Positions 25,402-32,784 of a DNA stretch of 36,578 nucleotides are shown in pieces. The stretch lies in the NCBI GenBank assembly GCA_015231885.1, contig JADGAT010000045.1:1-36578 (forward strand), in the 5' to 3' direction. Within the stretch, counting starts at the first letter, position 1; each line of letters starts with the position of its first letter. Made by a program: the position numbers and the translations under genes. The stretch comes from SAR324 cluster bacterium (GTDB lineage: Bacteria; SAR324; NAC60-12). The notes below the pieces were generated by a model. The model saw only the letters and a program-made list of their open reading frames with translations. It had not been told where the DNA came from and made no database searches.

Positions 25402-25646
25402 TCCCACTCTGTTTTTTCCCAATTAGTTAAATTTAATTCATCATCCAATAATGAATCATCATGTTTTTTAGCCATCATTTTAAATGCTTTATCCCAACCT
25501 TCTCTTGGATTTGATAATGGGCGTATGATTAATTGATTATCTTCAATTTTTAGTTCAACTTCTTCTTTTAAACCACTTTGTTCTAACAATGGTTTAGGAA
25601 TGCGAATTCCTTGTGAATTCCCAATTCTTATTATCTTTGCTATCAT
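25392..25646 (-). CDS. mazE: MazE-like AbrB-fold antitoxin
   Basis: 84 residues. The N-terminal AbrB/MazE swapped-hairpin DNA-binding domain (IAKIIRIGNSQGIRIPKPLL, then EEVELKIEDNQLIIRPL) is followed by an acidic, probably unstructured tail (DDSLLDDELNLTNWEKTEWE) of the kind that wraps the toxin. GAGGAAAA precedes the ATG. The stop overlaps the mazF start. The product should neutralise MazF and, as is usual, repress its own promoter (25681-25709), which holds two direct repeats. Confidence 0.92.
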   Translation of the reverse strand: MIAKIIRIGNSQGIRIPKPLLEQSGLKEEVELKIEDNQLIIRPLSNPREGWDKAFKMMAKKHDDSLLDDELNLTNWEKTEWEWK

Positions 25647-25680
25647 TTTTCCTCTTTAATATATTTTATGAAAGAATTAC

Positions 25681-25709
25681 ATTGTAATTACATTGTGATT
25701 CAAAGTCAA
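25681..25709 (-). promoter_or_regulatory. Sigma-70-type promoter and putative operator of mazEF
   Basis: On the minus strand TTGACT (25709-25704) is followed after exactly 17 bp by TACAAT (25686-25681), 35 bp before the mazE ATG. Two direct repeats of attacattgt (25676-25685 and 25687-25696, an 11-bp period, about one helical turn) cover the -10 and spacer, as expected of an operator for an autoregulating MazE-MazF complex. Confidence 0.7.
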
Positions 25710-25820
25710 GAAATGAAAATGGAGTAGATTTAGGAGTCCAGCGTCCTGGATCACCAGACCGAAAAAGTCTCGGAACCATGGACAATGACTGTTGTAGTAT
25801 TCCATCACTTTTTGTTCATT

Positions 25821-25983
25821 TCACAAGATGTCGTACTCCTGTGGAGAAAGCAAAACAGACGCGACTTTACCATTTTGAGTGAGAACCAAAGTCCAATCCA
25901 TCGACCCTGCGATCAATAAAATCTACAAGAAGCTCGGATTCCCTTACAGCAATATCTCCAATTGATAAAGGATAAGTTTTGAA
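25821..25983 (-). pseudogene. Phd/YefM-type antitoxin relic
   Basis: One minus-strand frame reads KTYPLSIGDI, then VRESELLVDFIDRR. After a frameshift the next reads TLVLTQNGKVASVLLSPQEY followed by DIL and a stop. The second part is the classic Phd/YefM core (LVLTQNGxxxxVLLSxxEY); the first matches its N-terminal helices. The frames do not join and no start with a ribosome site is present, so the gene is dead. No partner toxin can be recognised next to it. Confidence 0.6.
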
Positions 25984-26023
25984 TCCTTTTTTTCAATACT
26001 TCCTCAATCTTAGTTGAATCCTT

Positions 26024-26138
26024 AGGAAAGCGAAAATAATAACATGCGAAAGTTACACAGGATTTTCATCGAGATTCAAGGCGTTTTATCGGGCGCATAG
26101 CTTGCTATGTAAGCGATAAAGCTACGCAGAAGATCGTT
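26024..26138 (-). repeat. Family B hairpin repeat, copy 2 (truncated at the kinase end)
   Basis: Matches copy 1 in opposite orientation: aggaaagcgaaaataataac, then the gcgttttatcgggcgcatag arm, apex atagcttgctat, and return arm to agatcgtt. The last 40 or so bases of the element are missing. The break falls at 26138, immediately against the TGA stop (26139-26141) of the HAMP hybrid kinase, so insertion or deletion here probably set the end of that protein. Confidence 0.78.
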
Positions 26139-28640
26139 TCATACAGAGATTTTTTCTTCATCAAGAGGAGCATTTCCCTTCACTTTCTGCAATAAATATC
26201 CCATTTTGACGAACAATTTATCAATATCGACGGGTTTTCCAAAAAACGCATTTGCCCCAATTGCCAGAACTTCCTCGTCTACGCCGCCAGTCAGATTAGC
26301 TGTCAACACAATAATGGGCAGTCCCAGGGCAAGTTTTTGACGAATGACTCGGATGGTTTCGTACCCATCCAGCTTAGGCATTAATAGATCCATCAATATT
26401 AAATCAAATCCATCAGGATCAGCCTCTAAAGCGGCAATGCAGTCTTGCCCATTTGTCTCCACAAAAACCTGCACTTGTTTTTCCTTCAATCGTTTCATCA
26501 ATGCAAACGTACTGCGCATGTCATCATCAACGATGAGTACCCGGGATTCTGCAAGCTGCGGATAGATGGACAACACATCTTTCCGGGGCAGTGTCTCTGA
26601 GATTAAGTCTGGTTGGGAAGTGCCTTTTTTGCTGGGTTGTGAGTTATCAATATCAATTTCATGTTCTTTTGACAGCTTTTTCTGCTTTTCTTGATCCAAT
26701 GACTCGGGAAGATAGAGAATGAACGTGCTTCCTTGATTGATTTGACTATTCAGGGTGATGAAACCTCCCAGGATATGAGCAAATTGCTTGGAGATTGAGA
26801 GCCCCAGCCCTGTGCCTCCATATTTGCGTCGTATGCTGCCGTCGACTTGATGAAACTCTTGAAAAATAAGATTTTGATCAGAGGGCGAAATGCCTATCCC
26901 TGTATCTGAAATAGAAATAGCAACCCAGGATTGTGACTGCAATAGAATTTTTTTTTGGAGTTCTTCAGCAGAAGGACGATAGATATACAAACTGATTTTT
27001 CCACGCTCTGTAAATTTGATGGCATTCGATAGTAAATTTTTGATAATCTGCTCCACTTTTTGGATATCGGTATAGAGGTGAGGGGGCAGATCTGCAGCTT
27101 GTTTTGTCATGAGTTCAATTCCTTTTTGCCGAATCAAAGGATCAAATGTTTTGATCACATAGTTGACCAGTTCATCTGGACGAACATAGTCCAAGTATAA
27201 TGTCATCCTGCCTGCTTCAATTTGGGCTAAATCCAGCAAATCGTTAATCATGCTCAACAGTTCAGTGCCGCTGTTATAAATATTATCGATACATTCCAAT
27301 TGATCATGGCTTAAATTGTTTTCCTTATTTTCTGCTAGAGTTTGGGAGAGAATGATCAGACTATTGAGAGGCGTTCTGAGTTCATGAGAAACATTGGCTA
27401 AAAATTGGGATTTGTATTGATTGCTCTGTTCCAAGTCACTTTTCAGACCCCGAAATGCAGAAACCATTTGGTTGAGTGCTTCTGAAACCTGTTGGAGTTC
27501 ATCAGCAGAAGGATCCTCGATGATAAATGAATAGTTTCCTCCTGCAATAATCCGTGCGCCTTGAACCAGCATGGAAATGCGCTGAGTGATGCCTTTCAAA
27601 GTGAGGAATCCTACTAAAATTAAAATACTAACGCTCAATATGGAAAGTAAGATTAACACATTTCTAATGAATCGATAAATATCTCCGGTTTCTTCAGAGG
27701 TGCGCTGCATCCCTTTTTCGTGATAATTCGCCACTTCTTTTAAAATTTCATCGATCCGTTCCACTTCTTGACGTGCTTGCTGACTGGAAAGCAGGAATGC
27801 TTTTTGATTTGAATTTTTTTGTGTCAATTCAAGTAAGGTTTGCTGGAGAATCGCGTATTCGTTGACATGTTGATGCAATGCGGCAATTTCTTGATTAGCC
27901 GGCAATAATTTTTCAATTTGGTCGAGCTGATTGTCAATACTTTTCAAAAAAGCCTCAGCCTGTTGACTGTGCTGCAGAATCTCCTGATGGTCGAGTGCCA
28001 GAATGGCTTGCTGGGTTGTACGAATCGCTTTGAGTACCCCGCTTTCCACACCACTTATTTGTTCCAGCAATCTCATTTGAACCTCCGGCTTTAAACGCAT
28101 GAATGGTGTGTTGATAAGATCTCCTAAGAGTATTGTCTGAACATGTAGTCTAATGGTGCGGGTGAGTTGATCAATGGTTTGAAACTTGGGATTGATTTGC
28201 TGCCTCATGAGCCTTTTGGCTTCCTGGTTACTGTTTTCCAGTGTCAAGCGGGCAATTTCATTAAAAATCTCTATATAATTTTGATAACTGTTCTGAATTC
28301 GCCGCAATTTTTCAAAGTTTGTCTTTTCTGCTAAATGTTGTAGATCGACTAAAAGTTTTTCAAATACTGACGAAATTTCGATAAATTGATGCTGAAGTTT
28401 CTGCATTTCATCAATGCTGAGGGAAACAATCAGGTTTTTCTCAATATTGTGCATTTTCAGCAGTTGATTGCGCAGACGATGGGAAAGTGAAACTTTACGG
28501 GCGGCACGGTCAACCACTTTTTCTAAATGGTAATCCAAATGCCCCAATGTCCAAATACTGGCAACGGCAATGAAGGAAATCAAGGTGCTGGCAAAAATAA
28601 TAATGAAAAAAATCTTATGCCTGATTTTTAGATGCACCAT
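26139..28640 (-). CDS. Membrane hybrid histidine kinase with helical periplasmic sensor, HAMP, HisKA, HATPase and REC
   Basis: 833 residues from the ATG at 28640 (GAGAAGAG upstream); a TTG at 28661 opens the same frame but is less likely. In that longer numbering: a membrane helix at 17-38, a long helical periplasmic sensor at 40-330 (four-helix-bundle type, rich in Gln/Leu/Glu), a second helix at 331-353, HAMP at about 354-405, HisKA with H426 (NVSHELRTPLN), HATPase (NLLSNAIKFT, SDTGIGIS, GGTGLGLS) and a receiver (D758 in LILMDLLMPKLDG, K809). It senses an unknown periplasmic signal and passes phosphate to its own receiver; no HPt is present. It lies 79 bp after the GAF-like kinase, as the last gene of the FIST operon. 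Its stop abuts a hairpin repeat. Confidence 0.9.
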   Translation of the reverse strand: MVHLKIRHKIFFIIIFASTLISFIAVASIWTLGHLDYHLEKVVDRAARKVSLSHRLRNQLLKMHNIEKNLIVSLSIDEMQKLQHQFIEISSVFEKLLVDLQHLAEKTNFEKLRRIQNSYQNYIEIFNEIARLTLENSNQEAKRLMRQQINPKFQTIDQLTRTIRLHVQTILLGDLINTPFMRLKPEVQMRLLEQISGVESGVLKAIRTTQQAILALDHQEILQHSQQAEAFLKSIDNQLDQIEKLLPANQEIAALHQHVNEYAILQQTLLELTQKNSNQKAFLLSSQQARQEVERIDEILKEVANYHEKGMQRTSEETGDIYRFIRNVLILLSILSVSILILVGFLTLKGITQRISMLVQGARIIAGGNYSFIIEDPSADELQQVSEALNQMVSAFRGLKSDLEQSNQYKSQFLANVSHELRTPLNSLIILSQTLAENKENNLSHDQLECIDNIYNSGTELLSMINDLLDLAQIEAGRMTLYLDYVRPDELVNYVIKTFDPLIRQKGIELMTKQAADLPPHLYTDIQKVEQIIKNLLSNAIKFTERGKISLYIYRPSAEELQKKILLQSQSWVAISISDTGIGISPSDQNLIFQEFHQVDGSIRRKYGGTGLGLSISKQFAHILGGFITLNSQINQGSTFILYLPESLDQEKQKKLSKEHEIDIDNSQPSKKGTSQPDLISETLPRKDVLSIYPQLAESRVLIVDDDMRSTFALMKRLKEKQVQVFVETNGQDCIAALEADPDGFDLILMDLLMPKLDGYETIRVIRQKLALGLPIIVLTANLTGGVDEEVLAIGANAFFGKPVDIDKLFVKMGYLLQKVKGNAPLDEEKISV

Positions 28641-28719
28641 CTTTCTCTTCTCATGTACCAAATTTTAGGTAGTATCTGGAAAACAATTGAGGTAGTCAAA
28701 TAACCGCCAGAACCGTTTA

Positions 28720-30024
28720 TCACAAAAAGGCTTCTCTGAACGGAATAGAAAAATGAAATGTTGATCCGGTCCCCTTTCCCAAACTTTGTACAGAAATCTG
28801 TCCCTCCATCAAATCTATAAGCCTTTTTGTGATGGACAAACCAAGACCGCTACCATCAAAATTTCGCGTACTGGAATCATCTACCTGCTCAAAAGCTTTA
28901 AAAATCCGACCTTGATCCTCTTTATCAATTCCGATTCCCTGGTCTTTTATGATAAATTCTAATGTGTTCTGATTTCGGTAGATTTGGAAATATATTTCTT
29001 TTCCAGCAGGAGTGAACTTGATCGCGTTACCAACTAAATTGGTGAGGATTTGCAAAATCTTTACATGATCGGCATGAATGTAATCCGGAACGTTTGAATG
29101 GATGTCATATGTAAGTATAACACCCTTTTGCGTAGCTCTAAGGGTATGGGAATCAAAGAAAGGCTGTAATGCTTCTCTCATATTGAAATCCTTTTCCAGC
29201 AGTTCCATGCTATTGGATTCAATTTTTGACATTTCCAAAACCTGATTTACTAATTCTAGCAAGAGATCCGAGTTGCTTTTTATATATTCCAGATATTTTT
29301 TAAATTTATCCGGTAATGCCAATTTTTGACTTTGTCGTAATAAAATTCCATTGAAACCGATAATTGAATTTAGCGGAGTCCTGATTTCATGGCTCATGTT
29401 CGCTAAAAACCTGGTTTTGGCTTGGTTGGCGGATTCTGCTTTTGTTTTAGAATCTATCAATTGGACTTCGATTTTTTTGGCATATTCAATTTCCGCTTGT
29501 AGTTTACTATTGCTTTCTTCCAGTTCTTGAGTTCGGATGTGTACCTGTTCTTCCAGACGTTCATGGTACAAGCAGGCTTTGCAGGCCACTGCTAATTTTT
29601 GGGTGATGGGAAGAAAGGAGCGAATTACATTGATATGCAATGGCCCGTTTTTCCTGAAAATTACAAGCAACCCGTAGTTTGGAAGATCCATTAAATGAAT
29701 CCCCTCTTCATCCTCCCGTGTCTTGACAATAGGGAGCTTGCTTTGAAAAGTATCGAATTCCTGTAAATCTACCGCATGGGGCAAAGCCTGGATTAATTCA
29801 GCATACCCGTCGCTACTCAAGTAATTGCGAGGGGTGATGAACACATTATCATAGTAAAAACGGTCATGGTGTTTTCTTGTTTCCAGCACCACAAAACTGG
29901 TGCAGTTTAGCTTGCGGAGAATGACCAACGACACAGCGCGCAGCATTTTCTTGAAATCCAGATATGTGCCAATTGACATGGAAATTTCGTAAAAAATTTG
30001 TGTCAATTCATTGAGCTTATCCAT
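28720..30024 (-). CDS. Cytosolic histidine kinase with GAF-like sensor region
   Basis: 434 residues from the ATG at 30024, two nt after the TGA of the FIST gene and preceded by GGGGA; the frame is open further upstream but that part overlaps the FIST gene. Residues 1-150 look like a GAF domain (YEISMSIGTYLDFKKMLRAV, SFVVLE, NYGLLVIFRKNGPL). A coiled coil (155-200) leads to HisKA with H212 (NMSHEIRTPLNSIIGF) and HATPase (NLVGNAIKFT, DQGIGID, GSGLGLSITKRL). No membrane helix and no receiver. It should phosphorylate the receiver of the neighbouring hybrid kinase or a distant regulator. Tight coupling to the FIST protein suggests that FIST is its input. Confidence 0.88.
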   Translation of the reverse strand: MDKLNELTQIFYEISMSIGTYLDFKKMLRAVSLVILRKLNCTSFVVLETRKHHDRFYYDNVFITPRNYLSSDGYAELIQALPHAVDLQEFDTFQSKLPIVKTREDEEGIHLMDLPNYGLLVIFRKNGPLHINVIRSFLPITQKLAVACKACLYHERLEEQVHIRTQELEESNSKLQAEIEYAKKIEVQLIDSKTKAESANQAKTRFLANMSHEIRTPLNSIIGFNGILLRQSQKLALPDKFKKYLEYIKSNSDLLLELVNQVLEMSKIESNSMELLEKDFNMREALQPFFDSHTLRATQKGVILTYDIHSNVPDYIHADHVKILQILTNLVGNAIKFTPAGKEIYFQIYRNQNTLEFIIKDQGIGIDKEDQGRIFKAFEQVDDSSTRNFDGSGLGLSITKRLIDLMEGQISVQSLGKGTGSTFHFSIPFREAFL

Positions 30025-30026
30025 AA

Positions 30027-31151
30027 TCAGTCCCCAAAAACTCCAATAACACAAGTCCTGTTGTGATAGTCGAGAAAATCCTTTCCGCTTGTCCCAATTT
30101 CTCCACCAAAGGTCAACACTCCAACATGGGGTATATCTGCTTTGCAAATGGCCTTGAGTTCCTCCTCAAAACGTTCTTTGAGGAAAATTTTTCGACTGAT
30201 GCAATCAAAAGAAATCAGGGTTTGAGGACGTTGAGGGCCCTTGAACGTATCAAGGGCACGATTGAGGGCAGAGCTTGCCGAGTCTATCATGCTGTCAGCA
30301 GTAACGTGCATGATGTCCAAAAATTCACCTTCCCTCACTTCGGCCATGAAAACCAAAGATTGATCAGCCTCTTCCTTGATTGGTTCAATTATGATTCGCT
30401 CTGCATCGTAACGGTTCAATCCAAGTGAATAGTGCGCATCTGTTCCCATAACTCCTAATAAGTTCGAATCATACTCCGGGTGATTAAAAATCAGCTCCTT
30501 GAAAAAAGAAGCAGCAGGTTGCCAATCAATCGTTTTGACTATGTTGTGTGAAGAACCAGTGACTTTGTAGGGGCCTTCGATTGTACGCATTCCGTGGGCA
30601 CCTCCGATACCATTTTCAATATCCAAATGTGCCAGAATTGAGCAATCCTTTTTCAAACCTTTGTTTGTAAACAAACATGGTTTTTGTACGAATTCAAGTG
30701 AACCTGCTCCTCCTCCAATATAACCAGTAACCATTCCAATTTCATTGAACACAGATTCAAGAAAGCTGTTCACATTTGTGGACATACCGTCCACCAGCAC
30801 AAACATTACTCCTCCATTTAAACTTTCAAATATCGAAGAATCGATTGTTTCATCAAAATTAGGTTTGTCTTCACTCAATCCTTCAATAAGTTGTATTTTT
30901 GGCTCCACAGCAATACCGATCACGATGGAACCCTGTTCTTGAAACTGCTGTTGATATAAAATGCCGGGAAAACACCCTCCAAATATAGGGAGTGGTGCCC
31001 TTGCCAACAGGGGATCTAATGCTTGAGGTTCAAAACCGTTCTTGTCGCAAACAAAAACCAGAAGACTCTCTATTTCCTCATTTTGACTTAGCTTTTCAAT
31101 GGCATCCTGAAGTCCGGCATAGGTGCCTTCCGGATCGAAAATAACTTTCAT
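30027..31151 (-). CDS. FIST (N and C) domain signal-sensing protein
   Basis: 374 residues from the ATG at 31151, which has AAGGAG nine nt upstream. FIST_N spans about 25-200 (IESLLVFVCDKNGF, APLPIFGGCFPGIL, GGVMFVLVDGMS, MVTGYIGGGAGSLEF). FIST_C follows (DSNLLGVMGTDAHYSLGLNR, VFMAEVREGEFLDIM, then SFDCISRKIFLKERFEEELK and GVLTFGGEIGTSG). The last stretch is the conserved CxxR..LG....E..........G..T.GEI family ending. FIST domains are predicted to bind small ligands such as amino acids and often sit beside kinases or chemoreceptors. The protein is soluble. It is the first gene of a three-gene signalling operon, 2 nt before the kinase start. Confidence 0.88.
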   Translation of the reverse strand: MKVIFDPEGTYAGLQDAIEKLSQNEEIESLLVFVCDKNGFEPQALDPLLARAPLPIFGGCFPGILYQQQFQEQGSIVIGIAVEPKIQLIEGLSEDKPNFDETIDSSIFESLNGGVMFVLVDGMSTNVNSFLESVFNEIGMVTGYIGGGAGSLEFVQKPCLFTNKGLKKDCSILAHLDIENGIGGAHGMRTIEGPYKVTGSSHNIVKTIDWQPAASFFKELIFNHPEYDSNLLGVMGTDAHYSLGLNRYDAERIIIEPIKEEADQSLVFMAEVREGEFLDIMHVTADSMIDSASSALNRALDTFKGPQRPQTLISFDCISRKIFLKERFEEELKAICKADIPHVGVLTFGGEIGTSGKDFLDYHNRTCVIGVFGD

Positions 31152-31209
31152 TTTAATTTCTCCTTGCTTCAAAGTGAAAATCGATGGTGTGCGAAGTTTG
31201 CATTAAAAG

Positions 31210-31410
31210 TTACACATTCCAAACAGAATTTTCGGGGTTTTCGGTATGCTCGATGTCACACTTGCCAGAGCCATCTTTGCTTTTTTTATGATAACGTAAT
31301 CGATGTTCGCCTAACTTGCCAATTGACACAAATTGAGCCGAAGGCACTCTATCCATTAATCGCCGTGATGACATATTTGAACCATATGCGAAATATTTGA
31401 TTGTTGTCAT
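31210..31410 (-). pseudogene. Truncated gamma-glutamylcyclotransferase-like gene
   Basis: 66 codons: KYFAYGSNMSSRRLMDRVPS, then GKLGEHRLRYHKKSKDGSGK and CDIEHT. YFAYGSNM is the hallmark N-terminus of the GGCT/AIG2 fold, with HKKSKDGSGKCDI typical of the bacterial subgroup. The family needs about 150-180 residues and a later catalytic Glu, which are absent: the frame stops after SVWNV. It is therefore a 3'-truncated gene, unless the downstream part has been moved elsewhere. It starts from ATG with a weak ribosome site. Confidence 0.7.
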
Positions 31411-31508
31411 AGTAATGCTTACGTCCAGAGTTCATCTGATTGTTTATTCCTTTGATCCCAATATGCCAAATAAGCAACGAGTTGCTCGAAGCCTTGGATG
31501 CTCTTCTC

Positions 31509-31739
31509 TCAAACATGATGTTCAGCATATAAATCCACTACTTTTCTAATCAGTTTCTGATAAGGCACTCCAATTTTCTTTGCTTCATCTTTGAAAAACA
31601 AAACACTTTCTTCGTTGAGATTGATCGTTATTCTTACTGTCTTCTCCTTCAGTGCTAATGCTGCTGGCGAAGGAAGAAAATCTTTAACAGTTTTTCCAAG
31701 GTTCATAGGTTCATCAGTGTAAGTTATTTTCTTTTTCAT
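31509..31739 (-). CDS. brnA: BrnA-type antitoxin (ribbon-helix-helix-like)
   Basis: 76 residues from the ATG at 31739, preceded by AGGGGA; longer in-frame starts overlap the toxin further and lack a ribosome site. The N-terminal half (KKKITYTDEPMNLGKTVKDF) is charged and probably binds the toxin. The C-terminal half (KTVRITINLNEESVLFFKDE, then PYQKLIRKVVDLY) is a beta-strand plus two helices, as in CopG/BrnA ribbon-helix-helix repressors. It overlaps brnT by 26 bp, in the usual toxin-first order of BrnTA. It should neutralise BrnT and repress the operon promoter. Confidence 0.85.
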   Translation of the reverse strand: MKKKITYTDEPMNLGKTVKDFLPSPAALALKEKTVRITINLNEESVLFFKDEAKKIGVPYQKLIRKVVDLYAEHHV

Positions 31740-31989
31740 ATCGTTTTTTCCCCTTTCTCCAATACCCTGCTCCAAAAATTCGGATGATATCATTCCTATA
31801 CGTGAAGCAGACTGTTATAAGACCACCGTCTACTTCGCCAAGACAAAAATATCGTTTTTCACTTAAACTATGATCACTATCTTCGACAATTACTCTTTGT
31901 GGATCAAGGAACGCTTTTTTCGCTTCTTGAAATGAAACTTTGTGCTTTTCTTGATTCGATTTATTTTTCTTCTCGTCCCATTCAAACAT
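31714..31989 (-). CDS. brnT: BrnT-family ribonuclease toxin
   Basis: 91 residues from the ATG at 31989 (a TTG twelve nt upstream is less likely). The sequence FEWDEKKNKSNQEKHKVSFQ with AKKAFLDP, DHSLSEKRYFCLGEV, LITVCFTYRNDIIRIFGA contains the full BrnT core, including the conserved W-D-x-x-K-x-x-x-N-x-x-K-H start, and the Arg and His of the RelE-like fold. The usual RIISAR segment reads RIFGAG here, so one conserved Arg is replaced. BrnT is an RNase that stops translation. The promoter is at 32021-32049. Confidence 0.88.
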   Translation of the reverse strand: MFEWDEKKNKSNQEKHKVSFQEAKKAFLDPQRVIVEDSDHSLSEKRYFCLGEVDGGLITVCFTYRNDIIRIFGAGYWRKGKKRYEKENNLH

Positions 31990-32020
31990 ATTGTACTTCA
32001 ATAGTTAATTATTGCATTTA

Positions 32021-32049
32021 AATATACATCAAAAAATACACAAAATCAA
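32021..32049 (-). promoter_or_regulatory. Sigma-70-type promoter of brnTA
   Basis: On the minus strand TTGATT (32049-32044) and TATATT (32026-32021) are separated by exactly 17 bp, 32 bp before the brnT ATG. The surrounding region is AT-rich. BrnA would be expected to bind nearby, but I see no clear inverted repeat. Confidence 0.55.
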
Positions 32050-32224
32050 TATATGGTTTTAGACATAATAGGGTGAATTTCGGCCTGTAGTGGGTGGCTA
32101 AAAGTGGACACTTTGATAAAACAGTATGAATTTTTAATCTTTAACAAAAGAGGAGTGTCATCGTATTGATTCACACTTTGGTGTAGTTTATTGTTACTTC
32201 AATACATCTGTGGTAATTAATCGG

Positions 32225-32255
32225 AATAAACCCCCAGCTCTGTTGGGGGTTTATT
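32225..32255. terminator. Strong 12-bp hairpin with flanking T/A tracts (terminator-like, both directions)
   Basis: aataaaccccca and its exact complement tgggggtttatt flank a 7-nt loop (gctctgt), followed by T-rich sequence. It reads as a bidirectional intrinsic terminator. It sits only 27 bp upstream of the ParD-like start, so it either ends an older transcript from the left or lies in the antitoxin leader. No gene now precedes it on the plus strand. The flanking bases near 32090-32115 (gtggctaaaagtggacactt) look like an insertion-sequence end, but this is only an impression. Confidence 0.6.
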
Positions 32256-32282
32256 AATTTGAATACAATTTTAAGGATGAGT

Positions 32283-32510
32283 ATGAGTGTTTCTATTCGA
32301 ATCAACGACGAAATTTATACAGCCGCCAAAATGACAGCAAAAGCCGAATGTCGGAGCATAGCAAATCAAATTGAATTTTGGGCTAAAGTAGGAAAAGCAG
32401 CATTAGAAAACCCTGACTTACCCATTGATTTTGTTCGAGATATCTTAATTTCTAAAAATCAAGATCAGGAACTTGCGGAACTTTTTGTTCCAGAAGGGGC
32501 CAATGAATAA
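32283..32510 (+). CDS. ParD-like antitoxin
   Basis: 75 residues from the ATG at 32283, which has TTTAAGG at the right distance; upstream in-frame ATGs at 32277 and 32259 do not. MSVSIRINDEIYTAAKMTAK, then AECRSIANQIEFWAKVGKAA and LENPDLPIDFV, match the ParD-like antitoxin family (PF11903) along its length. It ends in an acidic tail. It should bind DNA as a ribbon-helix-helix dimer and neutralise a RelE/ParE toxin. The partner toxin, whose ATG overlaps the antitoxin stop (ATGAATAA), has suffered an internal deletion (32503-32608), so this is an orphan antitoxin. Confidence 0.8.
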   Translation: MSVSIRINDEIYTAAKMTAKAECRSIANQIEFWAKVGKAALENPDLPIDFVRDILISKNQDQELAELFVPEGANE

Positions 32511-32608
32511 GATTCAAGTTTTTCAAACTCGCTTATCAGTGGGATCCTGAAAAAAGAACTTTACTTGCCCTTGGAGTTCATGAAAACTTTTACCGAGATT
32601 TAAAATAG
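32503..32608 (+). pseudogene. RelE/ParE-like toxin with an internal deletion
   Basis: The normal start is intact and overlaps the antitoxin stop: ATGAATAAGATT gives MNKIQVFQTRL. A few codons later the frame is lost, and a different frame gives LAYQWDPEKRTLLALGVHEN with FYRDLK and a stop, which is the usual C-terminal end of this toxin family. The roughly 60 central residues are missing. The result cannot be a working toxin. Confidence 0.68.
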
Positions 32609-32657
32609 GAAATGCTAATATTAACGAAATCGCAGGGATGGAGGCTTGGCTCCAGCC

Positions 32658-32784
32658 TTATTCAATTTCCTCAATAAATTTCACGTAACCTTTGTCGAAC
32701 AACTTCATGCCCTTGAGCAACCAAGCATATAGAGGCAATGGCAATGACTCAAATTAATTTTTGCAGAATTCTTCAAATACTTTT
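32658..32784 (-). pseudogene. 3' fragment of an unidentified gene cut by a hairpin repeat
   Basis: One minus-strand frame reads LKVFEEFCKN, a TAA, then FESLPLPLYAWLLKGMKLFD with KGYVKFIEEIE and a TAA at 32658-32660. Both pieces look like real protein and share a frame, so they may be the decayed end of one gene. On the upstream side the fragment begins exactly where the family B repeat (32785-32940) starts. No family recognised. Confidence 0.35.

Noticed and set aside
30063..30428. Plus-strand ORF of 121 codons
   Set aside because: Antisense shadow of the FIST gene, which has clear domain motifs on the other strand.
32085..32120. Insertion-sequence end near the terminator-like hairpin
   Set aside because: The gtggctaaaagtggacactt stretch only resembles known IS ends; there is no transposase or second terminus in the window.
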